Source: Candidatus Poribacteria bacterium (GTDB taxonomy: Bacteria; Poribacteria; WGA-4E; WGA-3G). From it: DNA of 6,455 nt. Under the pieces are notes generated by a model that had not been told where the DNA came from, searched no databases, and saw nothing but the letters and a program-made list of their open reading frames with translations. Shown here piece after piece: positions 1-5,128 of this stretch; position 1 is the stretch's first letter; the number at the start of each line of letters is the position of its first letter. The stretch is taken from assembly GCA_009845505.1 (NCBI GenBank), contig VXZL01000041.1:1-6455 (forward strand). Reading direction: 5' to 3'. The translations under genes and the position numbers were made by a program.

Positions 1-9
1 GAGATATTC

Positions 10-969
10 ATGTTAGAGCAGAACTTTAAGATTTCGTGCCTTGTAGCAATATTGACGTTCTTGGTTGTGATAATAACACCGTCTAATTTACTGGCAGAAG
101 GTGCTGAGAAAATGAACCTTAAAAAAGTAATATTTGAGACCGATATGTCTACCGACGTAGATGATGTAGGGGCATTGGCTGTGCTTCATGCCTTGGCAGA
201 TAGTGGAGAGACTGAGATCCTTGCTGTTAGTTTCAACGAAGTACATCCGAGTGCTGCCAACGCTATTTGTGCGATAAATACGTGGTACAATCGCGGGGAC
301 ATTCCCATTGGTATCTATAAAGGTGATCTCGCTGATCCTGATGAATCCAGTTATCTGGATGCACTCGCTAATTTTCCACATCATCTCCCGACCACTCCTA
401 CACCGAGTTCTTTGGAGCTTTACCGACAGGTGCTTAGTGAACAACCCGATGACTCGGTAACAATTATCAGCGTCGGTTTCCTCAACAATCTCTACGATCT
501 CCTGAAAACCGATTCTAACCTCGTTAAGCAGAAAGTCATCGAACTCGTGGTGATGGCGTTGGTTGTTGATGATCCGTACAACACAGTTCGTCACAATCAG
601 ATTGATAAATCAGAATATGTTATCCACAATTGGCCCACACACCTTGTTATCAGCCACTATGGAGAGTCTGTCCATACCGGTGCCAGACTTGCGGAAACAG
701 CTGCTGAAAATCCTGTGCGTGAAGCGTATTATCGACGTTTTAACGGGCAGTATAGGGGACGTTCCAGTTGGGATCAGTTGGCTGTCTTATACGGTGTCCG
801 CGGTGTTGGTGACTATTTCACTGAGGTCACAGAAGGCAAAGGTAGATTGTCGAATGGGTATGAATGGGAGATGAAACAAGGCTTTCGGTCTTATCTGGAT
901 CCAAAGGTGTCGGATAGTGAGTTTGTCCGTATCGTTGAAGACTTGATGATTAAACCGCCGAGAAAGTGA
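10..969 (+). CDS. Exported nucleoside hydrolase family protein (IUNH-like)
   Basis: 319 residues, a normal length for inosine-uridine-preferring nucleoside hydrolases, which split the N-glycosidic bond of nucleosides using a Ca2+ bound by N-terminal aspartates. Residues 1-29 look like a signal peptide: lysine at 7, a hydrophobic core around 10-22, and a likely cut after NLLA at 29, so the protein is probably exported. The metal motif is ETDMSTDVDD at 43-52, the long-spaced variant of DTDxxxDD; its first residue is Glu rather than Asp. Further family marks are ISVGFLNNL (153-161), an Asn at 196 before YVIHNWPT (203-210), and WDQLAVLY (254-261) carrying the late metal Asp. The usual MGG-YPxGxEWNF stretch is replaced by MALVVDDPYNTVRHNQ, so substrate choice may differ. 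The start has only nine bases upstream in the window; a weak GAG is all that is visible as a ribosome site. A Met at 35 would give a form without signal peptide. Substrate unknown. Confidence 0.85.
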   Translation: MLEQNFKISCLVAILTFLVVIITPSNLLAEGAEKMNLKKVIFETDMSTDVDDVGALAVLHALADSGETEILAVSFNEVHPSAANAICAINTWYNRGDIPIGIYKGDLADPDESSYLDALANFPHHLPTTPTPSSLELYRQVLSEQPDDSVTIISVGFLNNLYDLLKTDSNLVKQKVIELVVMALVVDDPYNTVRHNQIDKSEYVIHNWPTHLVISHYGESVHTGARLAETAAENPVREAYYRRFNGQYRGRSSWDQLAVLYGVRGVGDYFTEVTEGKGRLSNGYEWEMKQGFRSYLDPKVSDSEFVRIVEDLMIKPPRK

Positions 970-1006
970 ATCTAAAAAGCGGACCTCAATAATTTCTGTT
1001 TGTAGT

Positions 1007-1024
1007 AGCGCAATTCATTGCGCT
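1007..1024. repeat. Intergenic hairpin AGCGCAAT/ATTGCGCT
   Basis: A perfect inverted repeat of 8-base arms (1007-1014 and 1017-1024) around two bases; as RNA it would fold as a 7-bp stem with a TTCA loop. It is followed by a broken T-rich stretch (TTTGTGTTTT), so it may work as a weak terminator for the nucleoside hydrolase transcript. It could equally be one copy of a short dispersed genomic repeat, which is how such units look in poribacterial contigs as I remember them; one window cannot show this. Confidence 0.5.
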
Positions 1025-1040
1025 TTTGTGTTTTATTATT

Positions 1041-1046
1041 AAAGGA
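1041..1046 (+). promoter_or_regulatory. Ribosome binding site deciding the start at 1059
   Basis: AAAGGA lies 12 bases before the ATG at 1059. The open frame extends upstream to 1026, but that ATG sits directly after the hairpin, has no purine-rich site, and would add eleven residues without family similarity. Confidence 0.5.
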
Positions 1047-1058
1047 ACACCAACCACA

Positions 1059-2132
1059 ATGGCAGACTTTTACACGGTTGAAAAGCGGGACGGACGTTGG
1101 TGGTTCATTACACCCGACGGTGCACCTTTCTGGTCCATCGGCATGAACCATATCGACTCGGCTGCGTTGCGGTATGTAGAGTCGGACGGCGTGTGGGAAC
1201 GCGAGTTCGGCAACAGCCATGAACAGTGGCTCCGCGCAGTCGCCGATGATCTGCGGGATTGGGGCTTTAACACGATTGGCTGGACTCAGGAAGTCGTAAT
1301 TATCACTGACGGCTACCATCGGCATTCGCGACCCTTTACTTATGAGGAGTACCAATGGGCGGACATGCCTTACTGCCATCTGCTACCTTTCACTGAGGCA
1401 CATCAGTGGCAGGTTGAAGTTCGTATGCCTGATCTTATGAGCCCCGATTTTGAAGAGTGGTGCGACTATGTCGCCCGCGATGAGTGCGTACGCTTGCGGG
1501 ATGATCCCAAGCTAATTGGCTACTTCTATTGCGATTGTCCGCAGTGGGTACACACCTCGCCTGCCACGAGGTGGCGTGGGTCGTTGGTCGATCCAGACCT
1601 GCTTGAATCGGAAGCCGGGCGGCGCGAACTCTCCGCCATTGCCGAACGCTACTACAGCGTCACCCATGACGCTATCCGTCGCTACGACCCGAACCACCTA
1701 ATCTTAGGGGACCGATGGGAGGCAAACGCAATGCTACCCGAGGAAGTCGTCCAAGCAGCACTGCCCTACATTGATGTGCTCAGTTTTCAATGTTTTGGGA
1801 CGGTAGCGAATATTGCTACGAAGATGCAACGCTGGGCAGGCTTTGCGGACCGACCGGTGCTACTGGCAGACGCGGCGGGACATATACGCGCCCACAGTGA
1901 CACAAGCTGGCCACCAACGGCGAACCGTTTGCACGATACAGACCACTATCAACAAGTGATGGACGCACTCTGGGAGATCCCACAATGCGTCGGATACCAC
2001 CTATGTGGGGCATACATTCGGAACAACGCACGCAAATGCGGGTTTCGAGACCGGACAAACAGGCAGATTAACGAAACGATTGCTGGGATTCGCGTCGTCA
2101 ACACTGAAATGCAGCGGAGACAGAACCTATGA
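1059..2132 (+). CDS. Agarase-like TIM-barrel glycoside hydrolase family protein
   Basis: 357 residues, no signal peptide, so probably cytoplasmic. The N-terminal FYTVEKRDGRWWFITPDG (4-21) followed by PFWSIGMNH (23-31) is the entry strand typical of agarase-like clan GH-A proteins. DPNHLILGDRW (210-220) and the closing GYHLCGAYIRNN...GFRDRTNRQ (312-336) also fit that barrel. The strand that normally ends in D-N-E with the acid/base glutamate reads GYFYCDCPQW (154-163), so Pro161 stands where Glu is expected. The strand that normally carries the nucleophile Glu reads RPVLLADAAGH (265-275), with Asp271 there. Activity on a polysaccharide is therefore doubtful; it may use other residues or only bind sugar. 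These alignments are by eye. The gene follows the nucleoside hydrolase by 89 bases with a hairpin between, so it is not clearly in one operon. Fold assignment is fairly safe, exact family and substrate are not. Confidence 0.7.
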   Translation: MADFYTVEKRDGRWWFITPDGAPFWSIGMNHIDSAALRYVESDGVWEREFGNSHEQWLRAVADDLRDWGFNTIGWTQEVVIITDGYHRHSRPFTYEEYQWADMPYCHLLPFTEAHQWQVEVRMPDLMSPDFEEWCDYVARDECVRLRDDPKLIGYFYCDCPQWVHTSPATRWRGSLVDPDLLESEAGRRELSAIAERYYSVTHDAIRRYDPNHLILGDRWEANAMLPEEVVQAALPYIDVLSFQCFGTVANIATKMQRWAGFADRPVLLADAAGHIRAHSDTSWPPTANRLHDTDHYQQVMDALWEIPQCVGYHLCGAYIRNNARKCGFRDRTNRQINETIAGIRVVNTEMQRRQNL

Positions 2133-2218
2133 CACATACACTTGATACGTATGGCGGCATAACCCCACTCGACAGCGATACGCTACAAACTCCGGTTAGG
2201 ATGTCTGGAAATCCTTAA
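2129..2218 (+). pseudogene. Possible 5' remnant of a truncated gene
   Basis: An ATG overlaps the preceding stop as ATGA and opens a 29-residue frame starting MTHTLDTYGGITPL and ending at TAA 2216-2218. The DTYGGIT segment resembles the short lead-in that precedes the TGFF..dGRWWlv.PeG strand in some agarase-like proteins, and the gene just upstream lacks that lead-in. I infer that a co-transcribed paralogue once began here and was cut off at the border of the minus-strand block. It overlaps the end of the DprA-like gene by four bases. Alternatives are a genuine short coupled peptide or chance; the evidence is thin. Confidence 0.3.
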
Positions 2219-3177
2219 AAGAGTGACAATTGCTCAGTAGAATTTTGATTTGCAATTGAAGCAGGCTTCGCCTTTTTGACGAAGATACGTTCAACAATTT
2301 CCTTTGCACCATTGACAGGATCAAGACTATAACCGCCCAACTTAATCAGTTCGGCATTGCCTTTTGGGGCATCGTCAAGACAGTTTGGATTGAGAACGAA
2401 AAGCGGTAAATCCATACTGAGTGCCGTTTTTGCGGCACTGAAGGTTCCACTCATTTTGCCTTGCTCATTTCGCTCGGGTCCTGATTCAATAACAACAACC
2501 GCCTTAGATAGTCCGCACACAAGTTTATTCCGCACCATTGCATTGCGCGCCCGCCACCTGGAATTTGGGTCAAATTGCGAAACGGCGAGTACGTCTTGAT
2601 CCCAATTGAACTTCTTAAATGCACTTTTTTGATGCAGCTGCTTGATACCGTGAGGAAGTACGAGTGTTGTTGTTCCTTCCGCCTCTAATGCACCTAAGTG
2701 TGCTTCCGAATCAACCCCTTTGGCGTATCCAGAGACGATGTTTAACCCTTCGTCTGCGAGATCTCCAGCGAGTTTTTTCGCAATACGAATCCCTATATCT
2801 GATACGTTCCGCGCCCCAACGATTGCGACACTATCTGACATAAGCCGTTTCTGCCGCCCTTTAACAAATAGAATTGGTGAAATTTCAAGGATGTGTGGCT
2901 GAAGATCGGGGTGCCCGGGATAAATGATATTGACCCCTTGCCTTTTGAGTTCCTCGTACTCTTTTGACACCTTCTCTCTATCCTCTGCACGGATTTTTCC
3001 ATTAAGAATTTTCGCTAATTTCGGAAATTGTGCTGAGAGTTCACTTTGGCTTCGCGGTAATATTTCTGGGTTTAGGTTGTCTGCTTCCAAGATTTCGGCA
3101 ATCGAAACCAGTAATTTGGGACCTATCCCACGCGTCTTAAAGAGTCGAAACCAGAAATAATCTCTGTTAATGCTCAT
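2215..3177 (-). CDS. DprA/Smf-like SLOG-fold protein of a PRTase-DprA (PsyrTA-like) module
   Basis: 320 residues from the chosen start. Residues 6-30 form a short helix-hairpin-helix-like segment with GIG at 17-19. A Rossmann-like DprA core follows: VAIVGARNVSDIG (117-129), SGYAKGVDSEAHLGAL (149-164), TTLVLPHGI (170-178), RWRARNAMVRN (207-217), LSKAVVVIESG (223-233), MSGTFSAAKTAL (242-253). In competence DprA the matching RN loop contacts ssDNA; SLOG relatives are also proposed to bind nucleotides. The W-R-x-AM-RN...SGT pattern is, from memory, that of the DprA partner in PsyrTA systems rather than of transformation DprA. The winged-helix C-terminal domain is absent. The protein ends in EQLSLF, matching the sliding-clamp-binding consensus QL[SD]LF. 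The upstream frame reaches an ATG at 3222, four bases after the phosphoribosyltransferase stop, but AAGGA seven bases before 3177 favours the shorter form. It is co-transcribed with that gene. Family call is sure; antitoxin or defence role is inferred. Confidence 0.88.
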   Translation of the reverse strand: MSINRDYFWFRLFKTRGIGPKLLVSIAEILEADNLNPEILPRSQSELSAQFPKLAKILNGKIRAEDREKVSKEYEELKRQGVNIIYPGHPDLQPHILEISPILFVKGRQKRLMSDSVAIVGARNVSDIGIRIAKKLAGDLADEGLNIVSGYAKGVDSEAHLGALEAEGTTTLVLPHGIKQLHQKSAFKKFNWDQDVLAVSQFDPNSRWRARNAMVRNKLVCGLSKAVVVIESGPERNEQGKMSGTFSAAKTALSMDLPLFVLNPNCLDDAPKGNAELIKLGGYSLDPVNGAKEIVERIFVKKAKPASIANQNSTEQLSLF

Positions 3178-3184
3178 TTTTCTG

Positions 3185-3189
3185 TCCTT
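3185..3189 (-). promoter_or_regulatory. Ribosome binding site of the DprA-like gene
   Basis: On the minus strand AAGGA stands seven bases before the ATG at 3177. The competing ATG at 3222 has only GAGG two bases away, too close for good initiation. The 15 extra residues of the longer form are lysine-rich and lie outside the recognisable domain. Confidence 0.6.
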
Positions 3190-3226
3190 GTTTGGCTTGA
3201 TTTTGGTAACCTCGGAGTTCATAACC

Positions 3227-3832
3227 TCAATTACGACCTGTCCGTGTTCGAGTGAGGGTTAAGACGAGAACATGTTGAACACCGCTCTGTTCATAGAGAG
3301 CTTTGGTTGCCTCTGTTAAAGTAGTTCCTGAGTCATAGAGGTCATCAACCAACAAAACGCATTGATTTTTCAAATCTTGGGACTGCACCACAAACGCCCC
3401 ACGGAGTTGTTCACGTTTACTCTCTATGTTTGGAAGATTCTTGAGGGGTACTGTCTGCTTTACTTTCATCAGATAATCCATTCGGACCGGTACACTTAGA
3501 AGTTTCCCTATTTCCTGTGCGACTTCGGTAACAGGCTGAAAATTTCTATTTTGATCTGAGGGTGGGATCGGAAGAATCGCCTTCAGATATGGAAGGATCG
3601 GATATCCATCAACGGCAAATTCTTCTTTAACGAATTTGGCAGCAACTTCTGCTATAGGTTGAAGTTTGGTTCTATCGTGTCGATATTTTAACTGATAGAC
3701 CCATTCACCAAACTCGGGTCGTTTCGTATCATATCCTCCGCCCGGCAAAGGACGACTTGATAGTGTATGAATGTCTAAAGCCCAACCTGATCGCCAATTA
3801 CCGCGAATTTCTTGTGGGTTGATATCTGTCAT
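3227..3832 (-). CDS. ComF-type phosphoribosyltransferase without zinc ribbon (PsyrT-like PRTase domain)
   Basis: 201 residues. The PRPP-binding loop of type I phosphoribosyltransferases is plain: VLLVDDLYDSGTTL at 159-172, acidic pair D163-D164. Upstream stand WALDIHTLSS (17-26), EFGEWVYQLKYRHD (40-53) and AILPIPPSD (85-93). That N-terminal set is what I remember from the PRTase domain fused to RecQ helicases in PsyrT-type proteins. Housekeeping ComF proteins start with a cysteine zinc ribbon; here the only Cys is at 158. No helicase motif is present, so this is a free-standing PRTase domain. Which base or nucleotide it handles is unknown, and PRPP use is inferred from the motif. An in-frame TTG at 3904 exists, but it lies upstream of the predicted transcription start (about 3865), so ATG 3832 is preferred. 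It is the first gene of an operon with the DprA-like gene, 49 bases before that gene's chosen start. Confidence 0.85.
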   Translation of the reverse strand: MTDINPQEIRGNWRSGWALDIHTLSSRPLPGGGYDTKRPEFGEWVYQLKYRHDRTKLQPIAEVAAKFVKEEFAVDGYPILPYLKAILPIPPSDQNRNFQPVTEVAQEIGKLLSVPVRMDYLMKVKQTVPLKNLPNIESKREQLRGAFVVQSQDLKNQCVLLVDDLYDSGTTLTEATKALYEQSGVQHVLVLTLTRTRTGRN

Positions 3833-3852
3833 AGTTCTGGCACCCTTTGTGT

Positions 3853-3858
3853 CCTCCT
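3853..3858 (-). promoter_or_regulatory. Perfect AGGAGG, placed for a GTG mini-frame rather than the PRTase ATG
   Basis: The minus strand reads AGGAGG 20 bases before the PRTase ATG at 3832, too far for direct use. It is nine bases before a GTG at 3843 that opens a four-codon frame (V-P-E-L) whose stop overlaps the PRTase start as ATGA. Either initiation is coupled through this mini-frame, or a weaker AAAGGG nearer the ATG serves. Confidence 0.4.
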
Positions 3859-3861
3859 GCC

Positions 3862-3892
3862 TTTGTGAAGAAGTATACCATGTTTTGTGAAG
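3862..3892. promoter_or_regulatory. Operator-like direct repeat of TTTGTGAAG, 22-base period
   Basis: TTTGTGAAG occurs at 3862-3870 and again at 3884-3892, start to start 22 bases, about two helical turns. Relative to the minus-strand promoter one copy lies in the spacer between -35 and -10, and the other lies just after the -10 across the expected transcription start near 3865. A protein bound to both copies on one DNA face would block polymerase. The obvious candidate ligands are products of the PRTase-DprA operon itself or the neighbouring antitoxin; neither is shown. Confidence 0.45.
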
Positions 3893-3900
3893 GGTATCAA
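3872..3900 (-). promoter_or_regulatory. Sigma70-type promoter of the PRTase-DprA operon
   Basis: On the minus strand TTGATA (3900-3895), 17 bases, then TATACT (3877-3872); both boxes match five of six consensus bases at ideal spacing. Transcription should start near 3865, leaving a 33-base leader. This position rules against translation from the TTG at 3904. Confidence 0.65.
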
Positions 3901-3931
3901 CCAAATTTCACAGCAATTCAAGCTTCTATAT

Positions 3932-3960
3932 TGGACATCAATTGGATTTTATGTTATACT
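3932..3960 (+). promoter_or_regulatory. Sigma70-type promoter of the toxin-antitoxin pair
   Basis: TGGACA (3932-3937), 17 bases, TATACT (3955-3960), expected start near 3967. It is divergent from the PRTase-DprA promoter with 31 bases between the two -35 boxes, so a regulator bound here could affect both. ATTGGA is repeated at 3930-3935 and 3941-3946, one helical turn apart, overlapping the -35; a possible small operator. Confidence 0.6.
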
Positions 3961-3984
3961 TAACGCCAAGGTTGTAAAACATAC

Positions 3985-3988
3985 GGAG
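3985..3988 (+). promoter_or_regulatory. Ribosome binding site setting the antitoxin start
   Basis: GGAG six bases before ATG 3995. The frame is open back to 3887, but that part would run through both promoter boxes and upstream of the predicted transcript start. Confidence 0.6.
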
Positions 3989-3994
3989 AACATC

Positions 3995-4690
3995 ATGCCA
4001 AACATTACGGAGATGAACCCTATCGAATTCCGGGAGTTACTCCACACGCTCGTTAACGAGGAACTCTTCAAATCGCGGGAACGCCTTGCTGCATTACTCG
4101 CAAAGGAGGGTCCGCGCGAGGCACTGGATGCAGAATTCTTTCACTTCCACGGCGACTATGTAGATTTCGCCTATTGGTTAGAGGATTACGAAGAAGATCC
4201 GCTTGAAGGACTCACACAGGATACACCACTCGTTAAAAAACTCAAACGGCAGCGCGAATATGTCCTCGCTAATCGGAAGACGACCCTCATAGAGCGTAAC
4301 TTCAGAAGAATGGGGATCTACCTCAACAGTGATCCGATGCCAGAAAAAAAAATCACTGACTTATCAATGGAAGAATACCGAGCTTTGCTTCGCGACCTCG
4401 TCACCCAAGATATCTTCCCAGTACGTGAGAGGCTTGTTGTGCTGCTTGATAAAAATCCTTCAGATAAAGAGTTAGACGTGGCATTTCGAGAGTTTTACGT
4501 CGCCTATGAACTTCTGGAGGGTGCTTTTGAAGATTATCACTACGATCCGGACGAAGGATTGGAATTCCGCCCGGAAGTTATTGAGAGGATTGATCAAAGT
4601 ATAGCAGAAATCGAAGCTGGCACAGCAGAAACGATTTCACTTGAGGAGGTTGCTAAGGAGTTTGGGGTAAAATTGAAATGTACACGTTAG
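3995..4690 (+). CDS. Long antitoxin candidate with duplicated helical domain
   Basis: 231 acidic residues with no named family I recognise over most of the length. It contains an internal duplication: residues 9-73 (EFRELLHTLV...FKSRERLAALL...EDYEEDPLEGL) align without gaps to 125-189 (EYRALLRDLV...FPVRERLVVLL...EDYHYDPDEGL), about 27 of 65 identical by hand count. Both units predict as amphipathic helices. The tail TAETISLEEVAKEFGV (210-225) resembles the helical end of RelB/Phd-type antitoxins, which wraps the toxin. The last 13 bases overlap the start of the RelE-like toxin, the usual antitoxin-first order with translational coupling. RelB-type antitoxins are mostly under 100 residues, so the paired domains are extra. 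No helix-turn-helix is obvious; the repeats could provide dimerisation, DNA binding or a sensing function. The antitoxin role rests on position and the tail. Confidence 0.7.
   Translation: MPNITEMNPIEFRELLHTLVNEELFKSRERLAALLAKEGPREALDAEFFHFHGDYVDFAYWLEDYEEDPLEGLTQDTPLVKKLKRQREYVLANRKTTLIERNFRRMGIYLNSDPMPEKKITDLSMEEYRALLRDLVTQDIFPVRERLVVLLDKNPSDKELDVAFREFYVAYELLEGAFEDYHYDPDEGLEFRPEVIERIDQSIAEIEAGTAETISLEEVAKEFGVKLKCTR
4016..4612 (+). repeat. Protein-level tandem duplication within the antitoxin gene
   Basis: Unit A covers about 4016-4258 and unit B about 4364-4612, joined by a basic linker (residues about 89-123, rich in Arg and Lys). Shared landmarks are RERL, LL, LD, EDY, DP and EGL. The DNA of the two units has diverged, so the duplication is old rather than a recent slippage. 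Confidence 0.75.
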
Positions 4691-4935
4691 TGCTAAGATC
4701 CGGGGCGAGATCGGATATGCAGCGTTTACATCCCACAATCCGGGCAAGAGTACTCGAAAAACTGGAAAATTTATGTGCAAATTGGGATGAACACCCGAAA
4801 AAAGCATTGAAAGGTATACACAGAGGCAAATTCAGTCTAACAGTTGCCAAACATTATCGAGTCCTTTACTCCTTCAATGCAAGAACCCAAGAGGTTTTTG
4901 TGCATGAAGTTGGGCACCGTAGCAATGTTTATTAA
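4678..4935 (+). CDS. RelE/ParE-superfamily toxin
   Basis: 85 residues, the normal length for this toxin fold. The pattern is typical: an N-terminal beta strand (MYTLVLRSGA), two helices with RLHPTIRARVLEKLENL (16-32), then LKGIHRGKFSLTVAKHYRVLYSFN (44-67) and the closing strand VFVHEVGHRSNVY (73-85). RelE members cut mRNA in the ribosomal A site using basic residues and a C-terminal Tyr; Arg61, His80, Arg81 and Tyr85 sit at the usual places. ParE members poison gyrase instead. YRVLY and VGHRSNVY lean to the RelE side. It starts inside the preceding gene (13-base overlap), with no strong ribosome site of its own, so expression is probably coupled to the antitoxin. Its stop codon forms the first bases of a long inverted repeat. 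Confidence 0.88.
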   Translation: MYTLVLRSGARSDMQRLHPTIRARVLEKLENLCANWDEHPKKALKGIHRGKFSLTVAKHYRVLYSFNARTQEVFVHEVGHRSNVY

Positions 4936-5085
4936 CGTGAGCTTGAAAATAAATCTGTAGGTCGGGTAGAGCGGTAAATATACACGAAAAACCCTATAAT
5001 GGGCACAAATATGTCGTTTTCAAGGCACATTCTGCCTAAATAGCAGGAGCGAAACCCGACATCCTACGTTTATCAAACTCACGTT
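4934..5085. repeat. 152-base imperfect inverted-repeat element, possible bidirectional terminator
   Basis: The left arm runs from AACGTGAG (4934-4941) through CTTGA and TGTAGGTCGGGT (4956-4967) to AGAGCG. The right arm runs from GAGCGAAACCCGAC (5047-5060) through ATCCTACG and TTTATCAAA to CTCACGTT (5078-5085). Arms of about 35 bases pair with small bulges, mainly an extra ATG-like triplet in the GTAGG/CCTAC part. The middle, about 75 bases, is AT-rich and holds a small stem AGGCA/TGCCT (5023-5037). It fills the gap between converging genes and could stop transcripts from both sides. The GTCGGGT...ACCCGAC core resembles REP/MITE-like dispersed repeats of several bacterial groups. Confidence 0.65.
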
Positions 5086-5128
5086 TTATTCGGTGCAAAA
5101 TCGCGGATTTGTAGGATTAGATGTTTCC

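Noticed and set aside
88..594. 168-codon minus-strand frame opposite the nucleoside hydrolase
   Set aside because: It mirrors a clearly recognisable coding frame, has no family pattern of its own, and no ribosome site.
972..1379. 135-codon minus-strand frame over the start of the agarase-like gene
   Set aside because: It lies opposite the conserved GRWWFITPDG region, runs through the hairpin, and shows no protein family features.
1563..1575. GCCAC-GAG-GTGGC hairpin in the agarase-like gene
   Set aside because: It is inside a well-supported coding frame with no T-run, and such short stems are expected by chance.
2198..2215. AGGAT/ATCCT stem as a terminator between the converging genes
   Set aside because: Only five base pairs with an eight-base loop and no T-run on either strand; it also lies within the short frame.
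2215..3177. Ordinary natural-transformation dprA
   Set aside because: No winged-helix end, no topA or other competence neighbours, and a partner PRTase lacking the ComF zinc ribbon point to a conflict-system relative.
3887..3994. N-terminal extension of the long antitoxin from 3887
   Set aside because: It would cross the whole plus-strand promoter; a start at 3995 has a proper ribosome site.
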